Assembly (NCBI RefSeq): GCF_001659605.2
Contig: NC_035176.2
Location: 21,887,890-21,951,889, forward strand
Source: Manihot esculenta
Taxonomy: Eukaryota > Streptophyta > Magnoliopsida > Malpighiales > Euphorbiaceae
Length of the DNA: 64,000 nucleotides
Direction of reading: 5' to 3'
Shown in pieces: positions 47,001-58,901 of the stretch. The notes beneath the pieces are model-generated. The model did no database searches. It was not told where the DNA came from and worked only from the letters and a program-made list of their open reading frames with translations. Made by a program: the position numbers and the translations under genes. How positions within the stretch are numbered: the stretch's first letter is position 1; each line of letters starts with the position of its first letter.

Positions 47001-47216
47001 GATACATTTTAAAGTGTCAGTAATATATTTACTAATATATTTTTGCATCGCTAGATATAATTTTCTGTGTCGCAATGAGTAAAATAAATTATACCTGATA
47101 AAAAAAAATACCTTCAAAAAATAAATTTACTTCTAAATCATGAAATGTAATAATGCCTAGAAAATAATTTAAAGTTTAATGAATAAAATGGTAAATTAGT
47201 AGATTATATAACACTT
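44077..47216. other. AT-rich intergenic region
   Basis: No gene is supported. Microsatellite-like TA repeats at 44,676-44,702; long AT-rich runs; a slightly GC-richer part at 44,820-44,930 (GACGGGACAAGCTTTGATG) has no recognisable similarity. Confidence 0.45.
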
Positions 47217-47462
47217 TGTTAAGAGAGTGAAAAACTCTTCTGAAAAAATATATTTTATATTGAAAAGTAAAAAATGTTCCATGCACAATGGAGAGCTAAG
47301 CTATTTATACTTTGTAAACCTCTAAGTGCAAAATATATGTTAGAGAAAAGAAAATAACAAAAGGATCCCTAAAACAAAACAAGCTGAACTGATAGGTGCA
47401 GGTATAATTATAAAATAATACTTAAAAGAATAAAGACCAATTAACATGTACATTCTTCTACA
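47217..47462 (-). repeat. 3' LTR (about 246 bp) of the copia element
   Basis: On the minus strand it starts TGTAGAAGAATGTACATG a short way after the pol stop, contains TATAAATAGC near 47,310, and could end at CTCTCTTAACA (47,217). Short LTRs of this size are common in copia elements. No second LTR is visible. Confidence 0.6.
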
Positions 47463-47595
47463 GTATGTTCAAGTTGGAGCCGGGATGGAGACCAGAGACA
47501 ACTTAGATAAAAAAAATTTGATGTTGTGCAGCTAATAAAGGTTTAGTGAAAAGTTCGATCACCTGGTCTTGGCTGGAGACATGTGAAGTAGATAG

Positions 47596-49916
47596 TGTAA
47601 CGTCCCGAAAATCGGACCGTTACCGGCGCTAGGATCCGGGTCGACTTAAGGCCGCCGGGACCCGTAGCAAGCCTGACATGTAACCTGTAAACCTGTTTAA
47701 TCCCATACATGATCAACAGTCATACATAAAAATTTAAAACTTTTCCTCATACGTACTGTCATCAACTAACTCAACCTGTGCATACCCTGAACATATACAT
47801 AACATAGTCCCTCTGTGGGATCTCATCATGCCTTAAAGGCAAAACAGCCTGTGTTGAGTTAGTTTACATAAACATCATAACATAAGATCATGTATAGACA
47901 AAAGGGATTAACAATACATTATGGTCAAGCACAACTCTATCCTCAATAACCTCATTACATAACATTCTGAATATTTTTACATTTCATCAATTGTCATGTC
48001 CACAAACTAACTATTACATATATAAGACATACTTCAAAACTCTGGCTAACCTTCTGATCTACCCTGTACCTGCACATCTGGGGTTAGGGGAGAGGGGTGA
48101 GCTACAAAGCCCAGTGAGCAGAATAATATAAAACATTATATTAAAATTTTATGCTTTCATGGAATGCAACACATCACAACAAATCACATCTCGGATGGTA
48201 TTGTCACCTATAGTCCTCTACATAGGTCCAACTGTGCCGGGACGTAGAATGGGTCAACCGGTCTTTCCCTTATCATAACATATCATATGGACCAACTGTG
48301 CCAGGGACGTAGAATGGGTACAACCTGGACTTTCTCTTACATCGTGCCAGGGACGTAGAATGGGTACAACCTGGACTTCCATACCATAACATGCCATAAC
48401 ATCAATCATATCATAGGAGGACTAAAGGATCATCCAATAACCAATCCACATCAACATTAACATCATAAATGCAATGCAACATATTCGTGAATACTAATGC
48501 AAGCAACCTATTATATCTCATGGCATTCATGATGCATGGATCATGCTCAAAATTCATATTTTCATTTATTTAAAACTTAAGGTTTATTCCACTCACCTCT
48601 GGCTAGCTCTGACAAACTCTGTAGCAGCTGGCTCACTGCTGGGGTCCTCGGTTCCTCGGGTCCGAACCTACACAGGTGGACTCCAATGAGGGACCAAACA
48701 TACATAAACATAACTCTAATATACTCCCCAAAAACCCCCTAAAACATCATGAAACAATCACATAACAACATGCAAGAAATGGCTGGACAGGGCACTTTCG
48801 GCGGCAGGTTCGGCGGCCGAAAGTCCCTCCAGAGCCGAAAGTCAGGCAGGTTCGGCGGCACCTTCGACGGCCGAAACTCCCAGACAGAGACGAAACTCAT
48901 GCATGTTCGGCGGCACCTTCGGCGGCCGAAAGTCCCAGACAGAGACGAAAGTCTCCCTTCGGGGGCAACTTCGGCAGCCGAAAGGCCTGCCTCACCAGCC
49001 ATGTTCGGCGGCCGAAAGTGCCTTCGGCTGCCGAACCTGGTTTCTGCCGAAGGGCAGAAACTTGGCTCCCAAATGCATTTTCGCCTCCAAACTCACCAAT
49101 CATGCATATACCTCAGTTAAAACATGCATACAAGTTCGTAGGGGCCTCAAAACATCAAATACCCCAACTACAACACTTCAAACACACAAAAACAACATAC
49201 ATTGTCCAAGACATCAAGGTTAACCCATAACTCCACATATAACCTAACATGCATTTCTACCCATCGATCTAGCATAAAACTTATTGAAAACACATAAGGA
49301 GCTTAAGATCGGCTCTTACCTCTTGAAGATCGAGAGGGAGACGACCTAAACTTGGAGATCCAAGAAGATGAGCTCCTGAGTTCCCAAAGCTCCAAAACTT
49401 GTTTCAAAAGTTCAAAACCTTCAATGCAAGCTTAAAACTCAAGAAAAATGGTGGGGATTTGGAGGAAGAACACTAGGTTTGCAAAGGGAAAGTCGGAAGC
49501 TTGCTGTGGCCGAAAATGGGAGAAAGCTCGCCCATTTCGGCTAAGTGCCCCTTATATAGTGGCTGGCCAGGCCACGTTCGGGGGCCGAAAGTGCCTCCGC
49601 ATCCATGCAAATGTTCGGCGGCCGAACTTGACTTTCGGCGGCCGAACCTGAACTTCCCTAACTCATGCTTTCGGGGGCCTAACGTGCCTCCAAAACGCAT
49701 GCATGTTCGGCGGCCGAACTTGACTTTCGGCGGCCGAACCTGGGTTTTCCTCCAATGCTATTTTCATGCAAAAACTCATTTAGTTTCATACTTTAAAACA
49801 TTAAAATACATGAAAACATTTTATAAAACATGCCTCTACCCTTCTAGAGGTCTCCGACATCCGAGATTCCACCGGACGGTAGGAATTCCGATACCGGAGT
49901 CTAGCCGGGTATTACA
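47596..49916 (-). repeat. 3' LTR of the complete Tekay element
   Basis: Identical to 55,275-57,595 except for three substitutions. Contains the ACGTAGAATGGGTACAACCTGG-type tandem units at 48,285-48,380 (given here as GACGTAGAATGGG repeats) and eight TTCGGCGGCCGAA-type motifs, one altered to TTCGACGG at 48,862. Confidence 0.96.
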
Positions 49917-49953
49917 TTCTCCCCCCCTTAAGAACATTCGTCCCCGAATGTTC
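49917..49953 (-). promoter_or_regulatory. Polypurine tract and adjacent hairpin
   Basis: On the minus strand a purine tract (TTAAGGGGGGGAGAA) abuts the 3' LTR; just upstream lies the inverted repeat CGAACATTC-type (GAACATTCG...CGAATGTTC, 49,932-49,953, spacer of four). Confidence 0.85.
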
Positions 49954-50024
49954 CTCAACTAGCACATGCATAGCAAACAACACAACATATATATATATGC
50001 ACATAAACACATAGGGATCTAACC

Positions 50025-53000
50025 TTAAAAGAGATGAGGGTATTGCTGGAGCATGGACTCCCGTGTCTCCCAAGTGCATTCTTCCAAGTTGTGGTGGTTC
50101 CATAGGACTTTCACCATCGGGATTTCCTTGTTTCTTAACTTTCTGATCTGGGTGTCTATGATCCGCACTGGCTGTTCAACATAGGTGAGATCCTCTTGGA
50201 CCTCCACATCAGGCTCACTAAGAACCTTGCTCGGATCTGACACAAACTTCCTCAACATTGAAACATGGAAAACCGGATGGATTCTCGCCATTGAAGCAGG
50301 TAAATCCAGCTTGTACGACACATTCCCAATCTTTTGCAAGATTTCAAAGGGTCCGATGTATCGTGGGGCTAGTTTACCTTTCTTCCCGAAGCGAACCACT
50401 CCCTTCATTGGAGACACCTTGAGCAATACCAGATCCCCCTCCTGAAACTCTAACTGTCTTCTGCGGACGTCTGCATAGCTCTTCTGTCTGCTTGCAGCAG
50501 TCTTGATCCTTTCTCTAATTATGGGTACTACCCTGCTGGTAATCTCTACTAGCTCAGGCCCTGCCAAGGCCGTTTCTCCAACTTCCTCCCAGCAAACAGG
50601 TGACCTGCACTTCCTCCCATATAAAGCTTCATATGGAGCCATCCCGATGCTAGCATGATGGCTGTTGTTGTAGGCAAACTCCACCAAAGGTAGATGCTGC
50701 CTCCAAGAACCGCCAAAGTCCAGCACACACATTCTGAGCATATCCTCGATAGTCTGGATGGTCCTTTCTGACTGTCCGTCGGTCTGGGGGTGGAAGGCAG
50801 TACTGAAATCCAACCTAGTACCCATGGCATTCTGCAGACTCCGCCAAAATCTGGAGGTGAACTGGGGCCCTCTATCTGACACTATCGAAACAGGAACCCC
50901 ATGCAACCTGACGATCTCATCCATATATACCTGCGCCAACTTGTCCACAGAGTAGCCACTCCTGACAGGGATGAAGTGAGCAGATTTGGTGAGTCTGTCC
51001 ACAATCACCCATATGGAGTCCAATCTGTTGGACGTCGCCGGTAACCCCACTACGAAGTCCATAGCTATATTCTCCCATTTCCACTCTGGAATAGGTAGCG
51101 GGTTAAGCATTCCAGCCGGCTTCTGATGTTCCAGCTTCACCCTCTGACACACTTCGCAGGCGGACACAAACTGTGCCACTTCTTTCTTCATCGCTGGCCA
51201 CCAATAAACTTTCTTCAAATCTTGATACATCTTGGTGGCTCCGGGGTGAATGCTGTATCTCGCATTATGAGCTTCTCTCATAATGTCTCCTTTTAGCCCA
51301 ATGTCATCTGGTACACATAGTCTGCTCCCATAGCGGAGGATCCCCTTACTGTCGAATCTATACTCGTTATCATTGCCTGACTGAACAGTCCTGGCAATCT
51401 TCACTAACTCCGGGTCCTCATGCTGTTTCTGAGCCACCTGCTCTAGAAACACGGGTGCCACTCTCATCTGGGCCACCAAGGCACCTGTACCAGATAACTC
51501 CATCTGTAGACCTTCCTCAATAAGCTTATAGAACTCCTTCACCACTGGCCTCCTCTCTGCCGATATGTGGGATAAACTACCGAGTGATTTCCGGCTTAAG
51601 GCGTCTGCCACAACATTCGCCTTACCCGGATGGTACTGAATCTTGCAATCATAGTCACTCAGCAGCTCCACCCATCTCCTCTGTCTCAAATTCAAATCCC
51701 TCTGACTCAAGATGTACTGCAGGCTCTTATGATCTGTAAAGATTTCACATTTCACCCCATAGAGGTAATGCCTCCACATCTTGAGTGCAAAGATTACTGC
51801 TGCCATCTCAAGGTCGTGTGTGGGGTAATTCAACTCATGCTTCTTCAGCTGCCTAGAAGCATAAGCAATCACCTTCTCATTCTGCATCAGTACACAACCC
51901 AGTCCCACACGGGACGCATCACAAAAGACTGTAAAGTCCTCTCCACTAGATGGCAGAGCTAACACTGGTGCTGAAGTCAACTTCTTCTTAAGCTCTTCGA
52001 AACTCTCCTCGCACTGGTCGGTCCACAGAAACTTCTGACTCTTCCTGGTTAGTCTGGTTAGAGGAGCTGCTATCTTTGAGAAGTCCTGAACGAACCTCCT
52101 GTAGTAACCTGCCAAACCCAAGAAACTTCTAACCTCTGTCACTGATGTGGGTCTAGGCCAGTTAGCCACAGTTTCTGTCTTCTTGGGGTCTACCTCAATA
52201 CCATTCTCTGACACTACATGCCCCAAGAACGAAATGCTCCTCAGCCAGAACTCACATTTAGAGAACTTGGCATACAAGCCATGTTCCCTCAAAGTCTGCA
52301 AGACCAACCGCAGATGATGGGCATGCTCCTCTGCATTCCTGGAATACACTAAGATATCATCTATAAAGACAATAACAAAGTGATCCAGGTATTGATTAAA
52401 CACTCTGTTCATGAGATCCATGAATGCTGCAGGGGCGTTGGTTAACTCGAACGGCATTACAAGGAACTCAAAATGCCCATATCTGGTCCTGAAGGCTGTC
52501 TTCGGCACATCCTCATCCCTTATCCTTAGCTGATGGTACCCCGATCTTAGATCTATTTTGGAGAAACAACCTGCTCCGGCTAGCTGGTCGAATAGATCAT
52601 CGATCCTTGGCAATGGGTACCTATTCTTGGTTGTGACTTTGTTCAACTGCCTGTAGTCGATACAAAGTCTAAGGGATCCATCCTTCTTCCTTACAAACAA
52701 GACCGGAGCACCCCAAGGTGAGGTACTCTGTCGGATGAAACCCTTTTCTACCAGTTCTTGCAACTGCTCTTTCAACTCCTTCAACTCGGCTGGAGCCATC
52801 CTGTAGGGAGGGATAGAGATCGGTCTAGTTCCAGGCACCAACTCTATCTCGAACTCTATCTCCCTAGCAGGTGGTAAACCTGGAAGCTCATCCGGAAAAA
52901 CATCCTGAAACTCTCTGACAACTGGCATCGAGGCCGGCTCCCTGACCTGACTGTCTAGCTCTCTCACGTGAGCTAAGTACCCCTGACATCCCTTCCTAAG

Positions 53001-55070
53001 CAACCTACGAGCCTGAAGAGCTGATATCAGACCTCTAGGTGTGCCCCTCTTGTCTCCTCTGAAGATGACCTCTGACCCGTCCTGATCTCTAAACCTGACT
53101 ACCTTGTCCCTGCAATCCAAGGTAGCACCATGGGTAGATAGCCAATCCATCCCTAGAATGACGTCAAAGTCTGTCAAATCTAGAACCACAAGGTCGGCGG
53201 AGAGGCATCTTCCCTCAACAAAAACTGGACTGTACTGGCAGACTGACACTGCCACTGACGGGTCACACTTGGGTCCACTGACCCATAGGGGACACTCTAA
53301 CCCAGAGACTATCAGACCCAACCTCTCAACGGATCTCGGAGCAATAAATGAATGAGATGCACCCGGGTCCATTAATGCATACACATCAGAACACCCAATG
53401 ACGATATTACCTGACACCACGGTGTTGGATGTGTTAGCCTCCTGCTGTGTCATGGTGAAGATCCTGGCTGGAGCTGATGGACCTTCACCTCGGGAACCAG
53501 AAGAAGAGGCTGCCCCTCTCCCTCTACCTCTGCCACTGCCCTGAGTTGTGGCTGGAACTGCTGGCTGTGCCACACTACCAGAAGCTGTCTGCTGGGGCTG
53601 GCCCATAAAAGGTGCTCTAGGACAATCCCGAGCCATGTGTCCCTCCTGTCCACATCTGAAACATGTGTTAGTCCCAGCTCGACACACTCCCCTGTGCGGT
53701 CTTCCACATCTCTGACATTCTGTACCATCTGAGCCTGAGCTCGAGCCACCGCCGAATCCCAAACCGGATTTCAACTTGTTCCAAAACTTATTCTTCTTCG
53801 ACTTCCTGGTGGTGTTATCCCACCTCTTCTTGCCTGAACTCTGAGAAGAGAACCCTGGTCCTCCTCTGCCTGGGGTCTTAACCCCTGAAGACTGGGTCAC
53901 TGACTGCTTCACTGACCCCTCAACTATAGCACTTGCCTCCATTCTTCGAGCCATATCCACCACAGTGTGGAAACTTTCCCTCTCAGCTGACTGAACCAAC
54001 GAGGAGTACCTGGAATGCAGCTTCATAACATATTTCTTAGCTTTCTTCGTATCTGAATCTAGAGCTTGCCCTGAAAAAGGCAATAGCTCCAAGAATTTAT
54101 CTGTGAACTCCTCTACACTCATGTGCTCTGACTGCCTCAGTTGCTCAAACTCAATCATTTTCAGTTCTCTAGAACTGTCTGGAAAAGCCCATCCAGCGAA
54201 CTCATTCGCAAATTCTTCCCACGTCATACCGTCTAGTCTCGGGTCCACATAACACTTGAACCATTCCCGTGCCTTCTTGCACTTTAAAGTGAACCCTGCC
54301 ATCTGAATGGCCCTACTGTCACTTGCCCCTAGCTCATCAGTTATCGTCTTCACCACTCTCAGATACTCAAAGGGGTCATCCCCTGACTTGTATTTGGGAG
54401 CATCTAACTTGAGGTAGTCTGTCATCTTTACCTTGCTCCCATCAACTGAGCTAGGTCTAGGAGGTTGAGTAACTGGGGCTGCTGGTTCTGTAGGTGGTGG
54501 AGGTGGAGGTGCAGCATTCCCCGAGGTGGGGTTTGCCGGGTTTGGATAGAAGGGTGAGGGTGGATAAGCTGGGTACTGTGTGTAGGGTGGATGGAAAGGT
54601 GGATAAGGCATGTAGGTAGGGTAGGGGTGAAAGCTGGAGTAATCCGATGTACCTCCCATCGGATACCCTGAACCCTGTGGGAAGGGTGGATAATGGGGTG
54701 GAAAACCATACCCCGAGGCCTGAACGCCTCCCTGTGACTCCCCTGTCCCTTCTTCCTGCATGCTCACATCCAGGTTCCCATCCCTCCTCTGATCCTCTTC
54801 CATAACCTCCCTCACATCTGAAGAACTTCCTCCTCTATCAGTCCCCCTTCTGCTAGCATCAAAAGACCTTCTAGGGTCCCTTGACACTCTTTCTCTGTTG
54901 GCTCTACAAGACATTGCCCTAGGCAATGTAGGAGGACGGGCGCTCGTGCCCTCATCCTCAGGTGGCACTCCAGTCAACCGTGCAGATCGACGAGTTCCTC
55001 TCATCCTGTTTTCTGAAAACAGTACACAACATACAAACATTAGCATCATATGGTTCATGTGAGCACACAT
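50025..55070 (-). CDS. Intact Gag-Pol polyprotein of the Tekay element (1,681 codons)
   Basis: One uninterrupted frame encodes all proteins needed for replication. Approximate residues: Pro/Tyr-rich disordered region 95-215; capsid (retrotransposon gag) 215-350; basic linker; CCHC knuckle at 470-483 ([14 protein letters not shown]), preceded by a CxxCGxxHxGxC motif; aspartic protease with DPGASHSF near 568; reverse transcriptase 757-930 with FIDD catalytic box near 900; RNase H from 1045 ([12 protein letters not shown]) to about 1160; integrase zinc domain 1267-1310 (H..H..CEVC), catalytic D near 1337, D near 1397 (SDRGPQF), E near 1437; C-terminal chromodomain about 1627-1681 ([14 protein letters not shown]). 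Chromodomains guide integration to chromatin. The true start may be Met23 ([10 protein letters not shown], position 55,004), conserved in the deleted relative at 7,167-7,967. Gag and Pol have no frameshift between them, so cleavage by the protease must set their ratio. Confidence 0.97.
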   Translation of the reverse strand: MCAHMNHMMLMFVCCVLFSENRMRGTRRSARLTGVPPEDEGTSARPPTLPRAMSCRANRERVSRDPRRSFDASRRGTDRGGSSSDVREVMEEDQRRDGNLDVSMQEEGTGESQGGVQASGYGFPPHYPPFPQGSGYPMGGTSDYSSFHPYPTYMPYPPFHPPYTQYPAYPPSPFYPNPANPTSGNAAPPPPPPTEPAAPVTQPPRPSSVDGSKVKMTDYLKLDAPKYKSGDDPFEYLRVVKTITDELGASDSRAIQMAGFTLKCKKAREWFKCYVDPRLDGMTWEEFANEFAGWAFPDSSRELKMIEFEQLRQSEHMSVEEFTDKFLELLPFSGQALDSDTKKAKKYVMKLHSRYSSLVQSAERESFHTVVDMARRMEASAIVEGSVKQSVTQSSGVKTPGRGGPGFSSQSSGKKRWDNTTRKSKKNKFWNKLKSGLGFGGGSSSGSDGTECQRCGRPHRGVCRAGTNTCFRCGQEGHMARDCPRAPFMGQPQQTASGSVAQPAVPATTQGSGRGRGRGAASSSGSRGEGPSAPARIFTMTQQEANTSNTVVSGNIVIGCSDVYALMDPGASHSFIAPRSVERLGLIVSGLECPLWVSGPKCDPSVAVSVCQYSPVFVEGRCLSADLVVLDLTDFDVILGMDWLSTHGATLDCRDKVVRFRDQDGSEVIFRGDKRGTPRGLISALQARRLLRKGCQGYLAHVRELDSQVREPASMPVVREFQDVFPDELPGLPPAREIEFEIELVPGTRPISIPPYRMAPAELKELKEQLQELVEKGFIRQSTSPWGAPVLFVRKKDGSLRLCIDYRQLNKVTTKNRYPLPRIDDLFDQLAGAGCFSKIDLRSGYHQLRIRDEDVPKTAFRTRYGHFEFLVMPFELTNAPAAFMDLMNRVFNQYLDHFVIVFIDDILVYSRNAEEHAHHLRLVLQTLREHGLYAKFSKCEFWLRSISFLGHVVSENGIEVDPKKTETVANWPRPTSVTEVRSFLGLAGYYRRFVQDFSKIAAPLTRLTRKSQKFLWTDQCEESFEELKKKLTSAPVLALPSSGEDFTVFCDASRVGLGCVLMQNEKVIAYASRQLKKHELNYPTHDLEMAAVIFALKMWRHYLYGVKCEIFTDHKSLQYILSQRDLNLRQRRWVELLSDYDCKIQYHPGKANVVADALSRKSLGSLSHISAERRPVVKEFYKLIEEGLQMELSGTGALVAQMRVAPVFLEQVAQKQHEDPELVKIARTVQSGNDNEYRFDSKGILRYGSRLCVPDDIGLKGDIMREAHNARYSIHPGATKMYQDLKKVYWWPAMKKEVAQFVSACEVCQRVKLEHQKPAGMLNPLPIPEWKWENIAMDFVVGLPATSNRLDSIWVIVDRLTKSAHFIPVRSGYSVDKLAQVYMDEIVRLHGVPVSIVSDRGPQFTSRFWRSLQNAMGTRLDFSTAFHPQTDGQSERTIQTIEDMLRMCVLDFGGSWRQHLPLVEFAYNNSHHASIGMAPYEALYGRKCRSPVCWEEVGETALAGPELVEITSRVVPIIRERIKTAASRQKSYADVRRRQLEFQEGDLVLLKVSPMKGVVRFGKKGKLAPRYIGPFEILQKIGNVSYKLDLPASMARIHPVFHVSMLRKFVSDPSKVLSEPDVEVQEDLTYVEQPVRIIDTQIRKLRNKEIPMVKVLWNHHNLEECTWETRESMLQQYPHLF

Positions 55071-55259
55071 GAACCCTCATCACATACATCACATAGTATA
55101 TCATATCATTAATGCACATGCATAAAGTCATGGCATTTCACATCATCATGCAAGACAGGACTCAACATCCTATCCTAGTGGACATGACCTTCCTATTGTG
55201 CTTGACCTTCTATAACATCTATGAGCCCGACACTCTAGGTCCGACCATATGAACCTAGG

Positions 55260-55274
55260 GCTCTGATACCATTC
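55260..55274 (-). promoter_or_regulatory. Primer-binding site, initiator tRNA-Met type
   Basis: TGGTATCAGAGC on the minus strand, three bases (GAA) after the 5' LTR end at 55,275. Confidence 0.9.
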
Positions 55275-57595
55275 TGTAACGTCCCGAAAATCGGACCGTT
55301 ACCGGCGCTAGGATCCGGGTCGACTTAAGGCCGCCGGGACCCGTAGCAAGCCTGACATGTAACCTGTAAACCTGTTTAATCCCATACATGATCAACAGTC
55401 ATACATAAAAATTTAAAACTTTTCCTCATACGTACTGTCATCAACTAACTCAACCTGTGCATACCCTGAACATATACATAACATAGTCCCTCTGTGGGAT
55501 CTCATCATGCCTTAAAGGCAAAACAGCCTGTGTTGAGTTAGTTTACATAAACATCATAACATAAGATCATGTATAGACAAAAGGGATTAACAATACATTA
55601 TGGTCAAGCACAACTCTATCCTCAATAACCTCATTACATAACATTCTGAATATTTTTACATTTCATCAATTGTCATGTCCACAAACTAACTATTACATAT
55701 ATAAGACATACTTCAAAACTCTGGCTAACCTTCTGATCTACCCTGTACCTGCACATCTGGGGTTAGGGGAGAGGGGTGAGCTACAAAGCCCAGTGAGCAG
55801 AATAATATAAAACATTATATTAAAATTTTATGCTTTCATGGAATGCAACACATCACAACAAATCACATCTCGGATGGTATTGTCACCTATAGTCCTCTAC
55901 ATAGGTCCAACTGTGCTGGGACGTAGAATGGGTCAACCGGTCTTTCCCTTATCATAACATATCATATGGACCAACTGTGCCAGGGACGTAGAATGGGTAC
56001 AACCTGGACTTTCTCTTACATCGTGCCAGGGACGTAGAATGGGTACAACCTGGACTTCCATACCATAACATGCCATAACATCAATCATATCATAGGAGGA
56101 CTAAAGGATCATCCAATAACCAATCCACATCAACATTAACATCATAAATGCAATGCAACATATTCGTGAATACTAATGCAAGCAACCTATTATATCTCAT
56201 GGCATTCATGATGCATGGATCATGCTCAAAATTCATATTTTCATTTATTTAAAACTTAAGGTTTATTCCACTCACCTCTGGCTAGCTCTGACAAACTCTG
56301 TAGCAGCTGGCTCACTGCTGGGGTCCTCGGTTCCTCGGGTCCGAACCTACACAGGTGGACTCCAATGAGGGACCAAACATACATAAACATAACTCTAATA
56401 TACTCCCCAAAAACCCCCTAAAACATCATGAAACAATCACATAACAACATGCAAGAAATGGCTGGACAGGGCACTTTCGGCGGCAGGTTCGGCGGCCGAA
56501 AGTCCCTCCAGAGCCGAAAGTCAGGCAGGTTCGGCGGCACCTTCGGCGGCCGAAACTCCCAGACAGAGACGAAACTCATGCATGTTCGGCGGCACCTTCG
56601 GCGGCCGAAAGTCCCAGACAGAGACGAAAGTCTCCCTTCGGGGGCAACTTCGGCAGCCGAAAGGCCTGCCTCACCAGCCATGTTCGGCGGCCGAAAGTGC
56701 CTTCGGCTGCCGAACCTGGTTTCTGCCGAAGGGCAGAAACTTGGCTCCCAAATGCATTTTCGCCTCCAAACTCACCAATCATGCATATACCTCAGTTAAA
56801 ACATGCATACAAGTTCGTAGGGGCCTCAAAACATCAAATACCCCAACTACAACACTTCAAACACACAAAAACAACATACATTGTCCAAGACATCAAGGTT
56901 AACCCATAACTCCACATATAACCTAACATGCATTTCTACCCATCGATCTAGCATAAAACTTATTGAAAACACATAAGGAGCTTAAGATCGGCTCTTACCT
57001 CTTGAAGATCGAGAGGGAGACGACCTAAACTTGGAGATCCAAGAAGATGAGCTCCTGAGTTCCCAAAGCTCCAAAACTTGTTTCAAAAGTTCAAAACCTT
57101 CAATGCAAGCTTAAAACTCAAGAAAAATGGTGGGGATTTGGAGGAAGAACACTAGGTTTGCAAAGGGAAAGTCGAAAGCTTGCTGTGGCCGAAAATGGGA
57201 GAAAGCTCGCCCATTTCGGCTAAGTGCCCCTTATATAGTGGCTGGCCAGGCCACGTTCGGGGGCCGAAAGTGCCTCCGCATCCATGCAAATGTTCGGCGG
57301 CCGAACTTGACTTTCGGCGGCCGAACCTGAACTTCCCTAACTCATGCTTTCGGGGGCCTAACGTGCCTCCAAAACGCATGCATGTTCGGCGGCCGAACTT
57401 GACTTTCGGCGGCCGAACCTGGGTTTTCCTCCAATGCTATTTTCATGCAAAAACTCATTTAGTTTCATACTTTAAAACATTAAAATACATGAAAACATTT
57501 TATAAAACATGCCTCTACCCTTCTAGAGGTCTCCGACATCCGAGATTCCACCGGACGGTAGGAATTCCGATACCGGAGTCTAGCCGGGTATTACA
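55275..57595 (-). repeat. 5' LTR of the complete Tekay element
   Basis: It drives transcription of the element. The TATATAA box is at plus 57,231-57,237. Two palindrome pairs lie upstream in U3 (starts 57,293/57,313 and 57,385/57,405). Downstream splice-like signals on the minus strand: donor GTAAGAG at 56,998, acceptor TGTGTAG ending at 56,347, 71-nt exon 56,276-56,346, donor GTGAGT at 56,275, acceptor CTAACCCCAG ending at 55,757. Four further palindromes fall in the first putative intron and the tandem units (55,960-56,060) in the second. Confidence 0.95.
57231..57237 (-). promoter_or_regulatory. TATA box of the Tekay 5' LTR
   Basis: Minus strand TATATAA, about 360 bp into the LTR, just downstream of the paired palindromes; equivalent boxes occur at 3439-3445 (+) and 10,429-10,435 (-) in sibling LTRs. 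Transcription should start around 57,200. Confidence 0.75.
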
Positions 57596-57600
57596 GATAG

Positions 57601-58901
57601 AAAACCTTTTTGAAGTTGCTCTCGAACAATATGGCAGTCAATATCGATATGCTTAGTGCTCTCATGGAAAACAAGATTGGCTTATAATTTGGAGAGCTAC
57701 TTTGTTGTCATAGTGAAGCTGGACTGAAAAGAAAAGTGGAATATGCAAATCTTACAAAATATATGTAATCTAAAGTAATTTACAAACTGTAACAGCCATG
57801 ACTCTATATTCAGCCTCAATAGAGGACTTAGATGCTATAAACTATTTTTTTATGAGTTTCGGGAAATCAAAAAGGAACTGAAAAATAAGCCAAACCCTAT
57901 TAGAAATTTTTTGGAGAAACAACATGATCAATCTGAATCACAATATGCATTGATTTGAAAACTACATTGATCATGAAAATATAGTCCAATAGTAATGGTG
58001 GCTTTCAAGTACCTTAAAACATGCATAACTACCTCCCAATGAAGCATTTTATGAGGAGATATAAACTGACTAAGATACTGGACAACATAGCTTATGTCAA
58101 CTTTTGTAAGATTAACATGCATGAGTTTGCCAATTAACCTTTGATAAACATCAGGCTTAGGTAGCATATAACCAAGATCGGGTGATAAATATAACCCTAT
58201 AGGAAGAGGAAAAAGTGATGGTTTATAGTGCAATATATCAACATCACTCAATAAATCTGTAATAAATTTAGATTGAATAAGAACAGTAGCCTGGTCAGAT
58301 CTAGCCACCTCAAGTCCAAGAAAGTATTTAAGATGCCCCAAGTCTTTGATGGTGAATTTATCATGTAAAGTAGTCTTAATATCAGAGGTGTCATCAAATG
58401 AAGTATTAATAATAATGACATCATTTACATAAATCAAGAGGGCCATGAAAAACTATGCAGAAGTCTTAACAAAGAGACATTAATCATGGGAAGACTGAGA
58501 AAATCCCAAAGATTTGAAAACCAGTAAATTCTATATTTCATTGTTTGGAGGCTTGTTTTAAGCCATAAAGGAATTTTTTTAAGTAGACAAACTTAGCCAG
58601 AAAGGGCCTTATGATAACTTTGAGAGGGTAGCATGTAAATCTCCTCACTCAAATAATTATGAAGGAGAGCATTATTAATGTCAAATTCAAAAATAGGCCA
58701 CTGCTTTGCAGTAGCTAAGGCAATGAGAATCCTAAAAGTGGTAAGCTTAGTAACAAGTGAAAACCTCTCTTTATAGTCCAAATCCTCAATTTGATTATAG
58801 CCTTTGGCAACTAAACGTGCCTTAAAATTTTCAACTTTACCATTGAATTTGTATTTTACTTTATAAACCCATTTACTCCTAGTGGTTCTCTTGCCCTTAG
58901 G
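57601..58901 (-). pseudogene. Ty1/copia pol (RT/RNase H) pseudogene
   Basis: 57,928-58,446 encodes the second half of RT with a LLIYVNDVIII box (the usual YVDD has become YVND) followed by LGHLKYFLGLEVARS, LIGKLMHVNLTKVDISYVVQYLSQF and VLRYLKAT. 58,593-58,781 holds an upstream RT segment (MDYKERFSLVTKLTTFRILIALA, FDINNALL). RNase H remains at 57,601-57,900, and its last codons lie across the Tekay insertion at 47,490-47,595 (QDQVIELFTKPL). Stops and frameshifts are present; the catalytic D-to-N change also argues against activity. Confidence 0.85.

Larger units (their letters stand above)
47596..57595 (-). mobile_element. Complete, recent Tekay/Del chromovirus LTR retrotransposon (10,000 bp)
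   Basis: Both LTRs are 2,321 bp (47,596-49,916 and 55,275-57,595). The target duplication GATAG is perfect (47,591-47,595 and 57,596-57,600). The primer-binding site, polypurine tract and one continuous gag-pol frame are all present. The LTRs differ at three positions that I could find (near 48,238, 48,865 and 49,495), about 0.13 percent. With the often-used rate of 1.3e-8 per site per year this means roughly 50,000 years; the rate is assumed. It inserted into a copia element and may still be competent to transpose. Confidence 0.97.
47217..58901 (-). mobile_element. Ty1/copia element split by a Tekay insertion (5' part outside or lost)
   Basis: The copia sequence is in two blocks, 47,217-47,595 and 57,596-58,901, that join once the 10-kb Tekay element and one GATAG copy are removed. 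It holds the 3' LTR, the pol end and RT parts. At 58,902 a second Tekay element interrupts it; the remainder is outside the window. Confidence 0.8.

Noticed and set aside
48739..49223. Overlapping open frames rich in FGGR, RRPK, SAAE on both strands (also at 9,455-9,712, 36,348-36,846 and 56,418-56,902)
   Set aside because: They are translations of the CpG-rich palindromic LTR motif in several frames, not conserved proteins.
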